Assembly (NCBI GenBank): GCA_026874595.1
Contig: CM049320.1
Location: 2,959,001-3,023,000, forward strand
Length of the DNA: 64,000 nt
Reading direction: 5' to 3'
From: Sipunculus nudus
Lineage: Eukaryota; Annelida; Sipuncula; Golfingiida; Sipunculidae
Shown here piece after piece: positions 22,086 through 33,767 of the stretch. A program made the translations under genes and the position numbers. The notes below the pieces were generated by a model, which searched no databases, was not told the DNA's origin, and saw only the letters and a list, made by a program, of their open reading frames with translations. How positions within the stretch are numbered: the stretch's first letter is position 1; each line of letters begins with the position of its first letter.

Positions 22086-24490
22086 ACATTCCTAAATACA
22101 ATTCTGCAACTTTATTTCTAACTTTAACATGTGCCTTGGTTATATTACTCAGATTTTTATAAATTCATTCTAGGCATATATAAAACAATAATAAATGCCA
22201 TGATATATTAATTACGAGTCTGATATCTGATCTGATATCAGGTACAACTGCAAGAAAAACAATCTGGTGCAATATTTGCAGAAGTGTACAGTGCTTTCCA
22301 AGGGAAACAGCATACAAGAGAGAGCAAAATGGGGATGCAACTTATTGATCTAGTTACTCTGACAGAATGGACCGTGCAGCATCTCACAGAGCCAGCGTCA
22401 ACACCAGCAGCAGCCTGTCACGTGCATCACTGCACGATGTTCAATTCTATGTTTGCTACAGTGCCGGGTTTTGGACTAAAGGTACATACATAAACAATCT
22501 CACTCTTCTTGAACATAAACGACTTTGTAAAAAATAGTATCATCTGTAAATCTGCTCAGCTATCTTTACAAAATGGAACTTTTAAACCATAGTCCTTGGA
22601 CATCATCGTAGGTGTAACACGTGTATACTAAGATTGCAATAAAGGGTTCAGGGTAAGAATATAGTGGTATAGGTATAAAAGGGTAGAAGAGCGCCAGGAG
22701 GTATACACTCTCCACCAGGGGCAATTCACAGACAATTCACTAATAACAGATTGACATTATTCTTTATGCAAATAAAAGATGACAATGACAATGTATATGA
22801 AAGCACAGGATAGCGGTTTGACTGAGAATGGTTTCATTCTGTAGAACATATATAACAATAACGTTATACTGTGGCTTTTCGCAGCTCAATAAATTTATAT
22901 TGTGCATTAACCATTACAAAAACAATCAATGACAAAAAATCTGTTCGAATGCACTTGGTGGCAAGAGCAAATGTCATATAAAAATGAAATGTAATTTCAA
23001 TTTTAAAACTCTAGGCAGAGTGCCTAGACATGAGGTAAATGTTTACACATGTCAAAATTAATTCGAATAAAAAATTCAAATTTGCAGATGAAGAGTACAT
23101 TATATACATAAAAAAGCCAGTAAAAATCTTGCTTTAGGAGAATATCTCTTGTCAAAATACAAATAACTGCCTTCACAATATAGAATGCACAAAATAGCAT
23201 TTACATCTCATTTACATAAAACTTTTTTTTTTAATTTAATACAAACGTAAGTTTTTAATAAAATAACTGCATTCCTTGTCACCTAAATAATGACCATAGA
23301 TTATCTAAGATCATGGTCTTGGTCTTTATAGTAATTAATTTGATTCAACTATAAAACCTGCAGGCCATCTTGCAGGAAATGTTTCAAAAGTTTATCTGAT
23401 GTGGTTGCTATGGCGGTATAATGTAATGGGGTAAATCAAGGGAGGTATAGCATACGACCTTAATAAGAAACCTCACACCTCAGAAAGCTATTTGATATGC
23501 GAAAAGGTAAAATTATTATGTCCTAGTTGGTACACACGGGCTGACAATAGATGCTGTCGTTAACAATATGCATAATTACGTCCCTATAAGTTTTACATTA
23601 TTCAACTAAAGACTTAAGGCAAATTTCAATAACACTAGGCGTATAGTTGACGTACAGCTGACGAACGACGGTGAAGGGGAGCAGTGACCACGCCTTCTCT
23701 TTTTACTGACCCCAAGGCTTGTGTTTAAAAGCATAATTATTTCCTTTGACCGACAAGATTATAGAGTATTCAAACAACAATCGCATCCTAATGAAAATAC
23801 ATTTACCTATAAAATAGTAATTTAATTGAAAGAATACTTTTGGATAAGTATAATGTCGACAATTTTTGTGAAATCTATTAGAACTGTACTTTCACATACG
23901 GTCACGTGCATACATGTATCTCCGTTTCCAAACACTTCTCGGTCATGCAAGTCTCATAGCTACCAGCATGTGAACACTCAAACACGCCGTCACGCATATG
24001 TGTGTATTAGTGTGTTTGTTCACAACATAACTCTTGCGACCATGAGTGGGTTCTCATGGAATGGGCTAATGAAGAATCCAGTACATTTTGGTGTACATCC
24101 AACACATGATCAGGATTTAGCAAAGCAATATTCAGAAGGGATATTGTTGGAATATTCACAAATGTACAATATATTCTGCACGAAATTATTGATATGGGAC
24201 CAAAACAGGAGGTATCGGCAAAAATTGATTTGTGAGCATCCCATAATAGGCACCCCACCTGGCGGAGGCTTGCATTACTTAGAATGCTGATTTCTGCTTC
24301 TGATCATCAAGGGATGATAGTCTCCGAGACGGAATAACGGTATAGCTACGCCATACTTCCTACCTTTCGTTATATATTAAAATCTTCTATCCAGATCTCA
24401 AGAAGGATTATTTTTTTCATTATATAATAATCTTACTTCAACAAAATGAGCGACTTATTCTTTAATCAACGGACTGAGTAAATGGGCTTC
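22086..24490. other. Unassigned noncoding sequence
   Basis: AT-rich and apparently single-copy in the window. The longest open frame (23826-24290 plus, 154 codons) has no domain, no codon-use contrast with its surroundings and a long antisense frame, so I do not call it a gene. Confidence 0.6.
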
Positions 24491-24496
24491 AATATA

Positions 24497-24550
<54 letters not shown>
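24491..24550. repeat. (TA)n microsatellite
   Basis: Near-pure TA tract passing into TG. Confidence 0.97.
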
Positions 24551-24551
<1 letters not shown>

Positions 24552-24638
24552 ATTAAATATATATACATATGAAATACCTGCTGGTTTTAGATAAAAGTAA
24601 AATGTAAGAAAATGAGCACAACAGATGTCATCAGATAC

Positions 24639-24639
<1 letters not shown>

Positions 24640-24671
<32 letters not shown>

Positions 24672-24771
24672 ATGTATTATTACTTTTATGATTATTATTA
24701 ATGTATTTTTATGATTATTATTATTACAATTATTATAAACCATGTATAAGTATTATTACATGTTTTATTAC

Positions 24772-24811
<40 letters not shown>

Positions 24812-24870
24812 ATTATTATTCATATTATTATTATTAAAAATCATGTATTAGTATTATTACGTTTTATTAC

Positions 24871-24909
<39 letters not shown>

Positions 24910-24994
24910 AATCATATATTAGTATTATTACGTTTTATTACTATTTTTATTATAATTAATAATCATGTATTAGTATTATTACATGTTTTATTAC

Positions 24995-25041
<47 letters not shown>

Positions 25042-25053
25042 TTATTATTATTC
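24640..25053. repeat. Large (ATT)n microsatellite, about 410 bp
   Basis: Runs of ATT/TTA are broken by a recurring interruption resembling 'catgtattagtattatta' followed by 'cgttttattacta'. This gives a higher-order arrangement of at least four ATT blocks. Frames through it encode only Ile/Tyr/Leu runs. Confidence 0.95.
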
Positions 25054-26887
25054 AATATGACATTATAGAACGACTTGTAGTGTACATTTAGAGTAAATTA
25101 AGTAAAAAACATGCTCACAGGATCCGATGTAAGCCGTGGACTCGACAGAATTTTCAACACCAATCACTGGAGACGAGAACTTCACAGGTCCCGTTCTTGA
25201 AGGCGTTTACAGCACGACATGCTGGCGACTGGTTGCATTCAGTCAGACACTCCATTGACTTGATGCTGGAGCGTGACTGGCCAAGATCGTACCGGTTTGT
25301 TCGGTTTGCCAAAACTCTATATTCTTTCTGTTTGTCGTAATACCGGCTTGTTTTAGAGGTACCAATTGTTTCTGAATAAGAGAAAACAATGTAAAATCCG
25401 AAATATTATAACAATTCATATATACTCACATTTAGACGAATGCTGATTAAATTACAGTTTTTGAACAATTTCCATCACTATCACTATTAGTCCGGTGAAT
25501 AATGAATACAGCTTGTTTTTTTAAAGCTAAAGTTGTTTCAAACAATTAATTCAACAAGAAAATTGTAAAATAAAACTTTTTCGTCCAGAACGATACCCAC
25601 CCTTCCATATACACAGTGCCAGGACTCTAATATCCTCAATGCTCTCTTTTCTCCAATTAAACGTCCCAGCTCCCCCCCCCCCCCCCCCATGATGGATTTA
25701 CATGGGAAGGAAGAAGTTTAGGTGGCTCCGGATAAAATTGCGGACCCAGTAAAAATGTTTTGTCTTGGTGAAGGCATGCGCTCTAATGTGTGCCGATTTA
25801 GTTACAATATCAAATCACGATCTTGAGATTCTTGAGCTTGAGCGGCTCAGGTAGACTCCTTCCTCCCCCTCCCCTGAGCAATGTCTCTTATTACTAAATA
25901 GCAATGTATATCAACTGCATGACTTGACAGTACTGAGTTAAATGATTTTTAAATACCAATTATTGACAAAATTATGGATCCACAAAACACACTGTCTGGC
26001 TGATAGTTTCTCGATTTTTTATCACATAGGACTGTATGACTGTCTGTTAGTCTGTTGAACCCATTTTGAAGTTTATTTTAAGTAGAATATGGTTCTGGCA
26101 TTGTTTTAGCTTAATAAAATTTCTGGAGAGAATCCTAGTAAAAGATATATATTTTTAATGGTGAAATACTCATTATAAACTAATAACTCACTTTAACCCT
26201 TTGTGAGATATCTCTTCATATTATAATTAAGGAAGACAGCTGATCACTAAATTCCCTGCTCGGCTTAAAGATGGGGAATTAGTTAACCTGCCGATGTGGT
26301 GTGCTAAGTGAAGAACTCCCAACCTGTCCTGGATAAGGGCAATGGACTAGGATAACATTACAGGCTTAAATATTTTTTGTTTTAAAATTTAAAAGTCTGG
26401 AATATTTAAAAAAGGGAGGGGTGTAAAATAAAAATTAAAAAACAGAGAAGGAAATTATATTTCTTGAGTGTATGGTGTAATTTTATATGCCAGAAGGAAC
26501 AAAAAAGTTTAAAATCTGCCTTTTCCTTAATGATATCGATTTAAAATCTGATAAACTCATCTTACAATTAAGAAAAACTGTTCAATTCATACTGTAAATA
26601 ACATTAATGCATAATATTAAACCCTGTATGACATTTGCTTTCCGGGAAATAAACCATTCTTTTTTGGAAATCCCTTTTGAAAAAAAAATATTCTTTGTTT
26701 TATGATTAAGAAGAACAATCAGCAAATTTAAATTTTATAATAAAGGTTTTACTTTTAATTTACACGTTAAATTATAATAAAGTAAAATTGTTATGCCTGT
26801 CATGTTATCCTACACATCCTTAAGCCCTGTTATCTTTCCCATGGAGTTGTTTATGTCTGGAGACTGACATTCTTGGTACTCGCGAGT
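25054..26887. other. Unassigned noncoding sequence
   Basis: No domain-bearing frame on either strand. Contains a C run at about 25672-25689 and is otherwise AT-rich. Confidence 0.6.
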
Positions 26888-27274
26888 CCACGCGTACATC
26901 GCTACATGAAGTAAAAGAGTGCGGTTCATATCATGTTTTGTATATATTAGGTATATGTTTAGAGATAAAGAGATAAATACCAATGTTTTGCAAGCACTAC
27001 AACAAGTACACGAGCACGCGAGTTTGTAACCACGTATACCAAAAGCGACCATAGGGCCCACATACAAGGGCCTAAGAGGCCACGCGTACATCGCTACATG
27101 AAGTAAAAGAGTGCGGTTCATATCATGTTTTGTATATATTAGGTATATGTTTAGAGATAAAGAGATAAATACCAATGTTTTGCAAGCACTACAACAAGTA
27201 CACGAGCACGCGAGTTTGTAACCACGTATACCAAAAGCGACCATAGGGCCCACATACAAGGGCCTAAGAGGCCA
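26888..27274. repeat. Perfect 192-bp tandem duplication
   Basis: The unit starting 'ccacgcgtacatcgctac' at 26888 is repeated without a visible mismatch at 27080, ending in 'ggcctaagaggcca' at 27274. Because 192 is 64 codons, the minus-strand open frame 26810-27259 simply doubles (CSCTCCSACKTLVF appears twice). The frame is not otherwise gene-like. Identity implies a very recent event or an assembly artefact. Confidence 0.97.
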
Positions 27275-29084
27275 TGGTTCAGATGATGTCGATCAAATCT
27301 GTGCACGAAGCCGAAAACTGAATAAAATGTTGCATCAATTCTCGACTAGAAAATACTTTTGATCGTCCTCTAATGCCACCAGATATACGACGGGCGTATT
27401 ATGCACGTTTGCTGTGCTCTTGTTCGCTAGGTAATTGCTAGTCATTGACTACCAGTATAAGAAGCCTTTGCGCTTCGTAAATATTAAAAAAGGTTCATCT
27501 TCATTCTCCTCTGAATTTTAATGTTATATTTTGTATTATATAGATAAAGTAGACCGGCTGCTACTCATATAACGCCTAAAGACGACTGTTTAAAAAAATT
27601 GACCTACTGGAGGGGGGGGGGATGGTATAAAAGATCATATGCAGACCTGTAGGAGAACATGATATAACTCAATGGGAGAACTCTTTCATTTTTTAGATTT
27701 AATATTTATTTATTAGAGAAGTTTATTTCTCCTAAAACAAGACGTCAAATTGATAGATTAAAAATATATATTCTCCTGGTTTTCCCTTGACAGGGTCTTT
27801 TATGCATTTTTCAGCCAAAACACACATGCTTTTATTCCATGTTAATAACCAGTCCTTTTTATGTCTTTTACTACTGTAAATGTCTGTAAATAATTGTCTA
27901 CTATGACCTAAGTGATGCCCACAGCTCACAAAGATTATCACTGAAGACTAAATCAATTTATTGAAACAGCTTCCTCGTAAATGATATGGACCTGGCACTA
28001 AATACAGCCTAAGTTTCCTTTTTGTCTCCTATTTATTCATTCACACAAAAATATACATAAATAATAAACAACCGCCTCAAGCTTTTATCATTTCTTTCCC
28101 TCTCTCATGACCAAATATCTTAAAACTCTTTGTAGTTCAATAAGAACGGTAAGATAAACTTAACGCAAGTTACTCTGTTGCCCTCTAGATAAGCGAACAA
28201 ATAATAAGTTGATTACCTGGAATGCAGAAAATCACGAGGGGTGCCTGATGAATGATGTTGTCGTTCACGTCGGAAGTCACGAACCAAGTTTACTCTACCT
28301 CTCTACAGGCGAAAATGGGAGAGGTGCGCGGGTAACACTATTTCAGGGGCCCAACTCTACGTCATAAAACGTCATCCATACCAACAGACATAAACACTGA
28401 ATAAATTATCTATCTATTTACATGTTTCGTAGCGTCAAGTAGCAAATCAATATGCCACAAGCGTTATGAAAATTTAAGTTAGCTGAAAACCACTAGACAG
28501 ACACTATCCCTATTTTGCCATATATAGCAAACTTTCAGTAACTGAAGTCCGCAATTACTAAGATAAAGGTCTTCTTTCAAATTCTAATTAAGCATATGTA
28601 AACTGTCCTTTTCGGTCATAACGGTAACCGATATTTAGAAAGGTTTATATAAATGTCGTTAATGAATATTTGACAGGTGAGACTCACTGGAATTCGTGAA
28701 AATTTGGAATATATTAACAAAAGATTCACCAAAGCTGATGAACGGGAGACCATTATTTTATAATGCTTAAAACTTTAACAATATTAAAAATTGCCGTTTT
28801 TTTTAATAATCGGTGCTTAGTAAGATATTTATTTTCTTGCTGTCTTCAAAAATTATAATAATTAGTACATACAATAAAGTTATTTACATAAAGCAAGTTT
28901 AGACTGGTATATATTTTTAGTTCCACATAACGTCAGTCTATCGTCCATTTTAAATGAGTGAAGTACAAATGTTTTAATCTTACTTGTCATTTCTATTTCT
29001 TAAATTTTTAGATCCTTAATATGAATATTTGTTTGATATATTTCTGGGTGACTTTCTTTTACCCCTCTGATTTTGGCTTAAAGG
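27275..29084. other. Unassigned noncoding sequence
   Basis: AT-rich with a G run near 27613. Only short featureless open frames are present (for example 27732-27941 minus). Confidence 0.6.
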
Positions 29085-29440
29085 TGAAGTTGATAGTGCA
29101 AAGAGTGTCAAAAGACTCTACACTGGCTTCCGATACGTCAGCAACTAGATTTAAAAATTGCTATTTTAGAGTATAAAAACGAATTGGATAGTTTACTATC
29201 ATATCTAATTAAACTGATAAATGGGAAGATCAGTAAAAAAAACTCTTGGATCAAGTTTTAGGGACCTGCTTTATACTCCTTTAACAAACATAAAAACTTA
29301 CGGTAACCATGCTTTTACGTATGCAGCACCAGCTTTTTGGAATGACTGGCTTAGGATATTATGACATCTGGCTCTATTGTCATCTTTAAAAAAGAGGTTA
29401 AAACTTACTTTTACGTATATATTCTTTGATTTGTAAACCA
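29085..29440 (+). pseudogene. LINE 3' remnant (CR1/L2-like RT tail)
   Basis: In broken frames, LHWLPIRQQLDLKI (about 29123-29164) and then TYGNHAFTYAAPAFWNDW (about 29298-29350) match the conserved carboxy-terminal blocks of CR1/L2-type LINE polymerases. The closing part resembles the usual SLKKRLKTYF tail. The upstream RT core is missing, as expected of a 5'-truncated insertion. Confidence 0.75.
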
Positions 29441-29957
29441 CTGTCAAGTATTGCATTATAGGTATGAGCGGTTTAAATAATTTAATAAACTATAACTATA
29501 TAACTATTTTATCCAGGTGTTCTCTGATAAACTTTGTTAAGTCTTAATCTTGTCTTCTTGTCACTTTTCAAAGAAAATATTATTTGAGTAAGCGCAAGGT
29601 GCGGGGTTCATCAATCGTCATCGAAGTCGAAAGGACTTGTGAATTTACTTCGACAAACCCGGATTTCGCGGCAACCGATGTTCATTATATCCAAGCTTCT
29701 TCCGCACTGATTAAGACCGATTAATACTGCACAGGTATAGGGCCCATATTATAAAGTCCTCACCGATAATTGCGTGAAGGAACAACACAGTCGCGACGAC
29801 ATTGCAAACAGGACACATTCAAAGGTGAAGCAGTAAATCAGTATAACGTTCTCTATGGTAAATAAGAGTCAGTCTGTAAGATCTCATCTTCCGCCTAAGA
29901 GGCCCGCCTGTTTATCCAAGACACATCAAAAGTAAGTTTTCTGTTACGTTTTGTTTA

Positions 29958-30245
29958 TTAATAACTTCTTATTTCGAATAAATACTTTATCAGCGTGGGA
30001 AGAACGGCATGATCATGGGTGACTAATTGACCAAACTGGTATACAAAGGAACCTGTTTGTGAAGAATCGCGCCGATCCTCGTCGGTATTAATTATGTAAC
30101 TGGTCATCACAGCCGTAGCAATGATTGATGGAGCGTGCACAACTATTATCCAAACAATAAAGAGGCATGACAACGAGCGACAGAGCCATCGGGCTTTCCG
30201 GGTTGAAATACGCAGCCCAATCACGATTGACGGGCCGTGCACAAC
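29958..30245 (-). pseudogene. Possible animal haem-peroxidase exon or fragment
   Basis: Minus-strand frame containing APSIIATAVMTS followed by DEDRRDSSQTG and FVYQFGQLVTHDHAVLP. The Q-F/W-G-Q-x3-HD block is the signature around the distal histidine of animal haem peroxidases (peroxidasin, chorion peroxidase and relatives). In those proteins it is preceded by PSxRxVxxxV and a D-rich loop, in the same order as here. I find no other peroxidase exon nearby, and flanking splice sites are not convincing. It could be one exon of a gene beyond this window or a captured fragment. The segment encoding the PSI part is locally duplicated. Confidence 0.45.
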
Positions 30246-30290
30246 TGTTATCCAAACGTTTAAAAGGCATGACTTCGAGTTAAGCGATAG
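30121..30290. repeat. Diverged 102-bp tandem pair
   Basis: 'gtgcacaact' at 30135 and 30237, each followed by 'ttatccaaac' and 'aggcatgac', gives a 102-bp offset (34 codons). The minus frame shows it as VHGPSIVIGL and VHAPSIIATA. Confidence 0.85.
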
Positions 30291-30309
30291 AAAAAAAACA
30301 TCTTTTTAA

Positions 30310-33300
30310 TATTTGAAAAAAAAATGTTTGATATATATGTATAGGTACATTTTTTTCTCTAGCAAATGCTTATCCCGAACAGAAGAATGCCGCAGGTTAG
30401 ATATAATGACGTTATTTTTTACTCTCTTTGCTTATCATTGTCGAGTGAGTTCTTGTAAATAATGATAAGAACAGTCACTTATTAAAGCTTGTTGAAACAG
30501 GCATCAGTCAGGAGGTGCAACGTAACTGTCCGATGAAACACACTTTATCAGCGGAAAAATCCCGTAGATTGAAAACATGGGATGTACTCAAAGAAGGAAT
30601 AATCATGTTTACGGCATCGTATTAGAACTCGTTGGTTTAGCAATGTTTTATATCCCGAGTTAGGGGTTCATAAGAAAGATCGTGTTAAACCATTAAAACC
30701 TTTCCTAAAAGCAGAATTCATTGATTTGCACATTGAATAATGATTTTGAATAAATAATAAAAAGAGAAGTAGTCGAGGGTCATCTTAGTATTAACTATCG
30801 TAGAGAAATATCGAGTCATTAAACCGCCAATGAGAAACAGGTAAGGTCGTTCACCCGTCAACGTATGACAGTGAGTCGTTAACTTTAATTGAGTTTTGTT
30901 TACCAACTATTATATAATTCCAGCTCGGACGTCCTTTTAAAGCCCTTAAATGCAGTCAATCCTTCACGGCAGAGGGCACGCAGACATAAACGTAGATTCA
31001 TCACTCATATTGATGCCAGTATACCTGCGCTTTTACTTAACTGTTGGAGATTTTTACACAAAAGAAGTTTCCTTACATGGCATCAAAAACAAGTGTCATA
31101 TTCCCCCCGTTGTTTTGAAGTCCATAATTTCTTTTTATGAAGACAATAAGTTTTGTTTAAGGACCAGGACCCGAATTACCCATACTCTCTTCTCTGCATG
31201 CATAGATAGCGGAAATAGGATTTTAATTTTACCGTCAAGAATGCAATTCGGAATCTTTTCCACAGTTGAACATTAATACTTACCCTGTCGTCCGAGGCCA
31301 ATAAAACTACGGTGACATCGAGCACACTTGTTTCTGAAGTCGAACATTATATAAATGTATTTGAGTATGCCTTTGTGTAATAATGCCCATTTGACTCGCA
31401 TGCATTATTTAAAAAAAACCGTAGATTCGGTATGGGCGGTAAATAAAACATGAATATACTTACACGAATGTTAAGATCACTATACACACTTAGATACATT
31501 CGTTGCTAGATTTGGTTTAGAAATTAATTTTAATTAGAAATAAATAGACTATTGTAATATATCAATGTTTATATTTATAGATTTGGCTATATGAAGTGAA
31601 AGATTAGAAAACCCTATTGACATATTATATTCATTTCTATTCAATATTTGCTTAATGTCTGGTGGTGCGCCATGTATTTAAAGTTTTAAACCAGTTACAG
31701 ATACATTAAAATGTATGTTTTATTTAATATGTTCCATTTTTGTCCATAGCGCGGGAGGGGCACCCCTTTTCGTTACCTTCCCCATCACTTATTCAAGGGT
31801 GTGGACATATGTTTCACGTTTCGTCAGGATTCACGTTTTGAGGCCTAACATTCCGTTGCTCTGGTGGCTACGTGTGTGACCTTGACCTTATAGACCTAGT
31901 GTTTCGATTATTTAATTTTTGGAAGACACGATAGCATATCAACAAAATGACGCGGATTTGTTCCATGAATCAGAGTATAGTTTTTATTGGTTTATGAAAC
32001 TGTCAGAGCTTTTTGCCAAGAATCTTATTACTCGTTCCTGCCTTTGGTATTAAAAATCAGTGACAGTGGGCCTTCACCAACATCAGTCTCCTCACTATTC
32101 CTTATAAAGGTACTGATAGGATATCAAATGTTCAGTTTGAAATAACAAAATTGATATCTTACGTAAGAGGAACCGAAAGGAACCTAAAATGACAAGTTTA
32201 CATCATCTTAATATTACCAGCATGTTGTGTAATCGATATAGTGACTGCTTGCAGCTGTTGTGCAAAACCTCTACCACACAGTTTACGTGTTTTATTATCA
32301 TTGATTACTTAAACAGCACTGAGGACCACTTGGTGTATATTTCTGCAATGACACGCACACTCACACACACATCGCACACATGCGGTTGTGTCATTCTGTC
32401 GAATTTTCATATGGATGTTTTCAAACATACTTTTTCATAACGTTGGATCATAATGCATCTTAAAAAATCGATGTTTGAATTAATTCTGCCGCCATCATGG
32501 ATAAATCGCGGCCCTAATAAAACCCGGGCTACATATGACTCAAAAATAACCAATATAGATGTAATCTGTTAACGGACGGTTGATGTATTTATGTAATAAT
32601 CCGCTGATGCACTCAGGCGGGAATGTATGGGATAAGGATTATACCTGCATTTTGAAATTAGTTCAGATCTTCTGTTGAGTCTTTGTAACGTCGGGAAAGT
32701 CATGATTAGTTACTTTTCTTCCAGGCAAAGATTACAGCTTCCACTGGGGAGCTGTCTCAGGGGTGCCGGCTGGAGAAACCACCAGCTTGGGGGTATTATT
32801 CTCTAGCAATTAGATTATTAGGTTATCCATATTTTATTATTTTCCAATTCATAAAATTAATGAACAGTTCTGAGAATTCCTCCATTAAGATAGCATCTAA
32901 ATCTTTCTATAATGCGGGAGGGAGTCTCTCCGTTACACTCTGCTGAGTCAAACCACCAAGGAACATTTTCACCATATCTTGATATCAACATGTTACAAAC
33001 GATTGAATGTTAGGAGCTTCCTGTTTATATCCTAAATTAAAGATATATAAATATTAGAATGGCCATACGTCAACCCTCATCTCCTAATATGAGACTACAT
33101 TATGCAAAGCCAATTAAGAGAATAGTGGTTGAGGAAAAGAAAACCCTTATGATTTTTGTGAAAGCTGCTTCAAAATGTCCTCTAAACATTGCATCTTTAA
33201 ACATTTTCCGAGTATTAGAGGGAGACATCCACAAAATACTTTTCCTTGTACCTGTAATAAACATTATGAAAAAGATGGCTGTAGATTTTATTCGGGGGTG

Positions 33301-33338
33301 AGATAAAACAAATATTGATGTATTTCAAAGACTGAAAT
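30310..33338. other. Unassigned noncoding sequence
   Basis: About 3 kb without a recognisable domain. Open frames at 30889-31276, 32189-32440 and 33059-33301 are short and lack motifs. A stretch near 32720-32800 resembles an acceptor site followed by a short open segment, but nothing supports an exon. Confidence 0.55.
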
Positions 33339-33373
33339 AAATCAAGTATAAATATATATATATATATATATAT
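33339..33373. repeat. (TA)n microsatellite
   Basis: TA tract just left of the TIR element at 33401. Confidence 0.93.
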
Positions 33374-33400
33374 AATGCATATATTTAAATATATATGTAT

Positions 33401-33565
33401 AGATGAACCTCTCCTTACAGACACCTCTGTACTAAGGGCACCTCCTATTTACGACAACTTACAGGCAGTCCCTTAAATGTAGGTGCCGAAATCTATAACC
33501 TCCCCACTAAGGGTATATCGCTAAAAATGACCTGAACTGTCAGTTTCTGTAATTTGGAGGTTCTA

Positions 33566-33568
<3 letters not shown>
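33401..33568. mobile_element. Short pogo/Tigger-like MITE with imperfect inverted ends
   Basis: The right end, read on the minus strand, begins 'cagtagaacctccaaatt' then 'acagaaact'. The left end reads 'agatgaacctctccttacag' then 'acacc', so the shared core is GAACCTC plus TACAGAxAC. The length is about 168 bp and TA-rich DNA lies on both sides, fitting a TA-targeting Tc1/mariner-pogo family. It has no coding capacity. The 5' end seems to have lost its first bases. Confidence 0.6.
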
Positions 33569-33569
<1 letters not shown>

Positions 33570-33617
<48 letters not shown>

Positions 33618-33693
33618 TGCAGACAGGTGTTGTTTATATATATATTGTATTATATACACACACATATATATATATATTGTAATATAAACATAC

Positions 33694-33748
<55 letters not shown>

Positions 33749-33767
33749 TTTTCACAAAAAATAATGC
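33570..33767. repeat. Compound (TA)n microsatellites
   Basis: Two long TA tracts (about 33570-33614 and 33660-33767) separated by a short unique stretch containing CA repeats. Frames read Tyr-Ile runs. Confidence 0.96.

Noticed and set aside
23826-24290. 154-codon open frame, the longest in the window
   Set aside because: No domain, low-complexity His/Thr-rich start, antisense frame of similar length, no splice or promoter support.
26810-27259. 149-codon minus-strand frame with cysteine-rich repeats
   Set aside because: Its length comes from the perfect 192-bp tandem duplication. A single unit would be a chance-sized frame.
32690-32810. Acceptor-like 'ttttcttccag' followed by a short open segment
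   Set aside because: The peptide matches nothing I recognise and no donor or neighbouring exon is seen.
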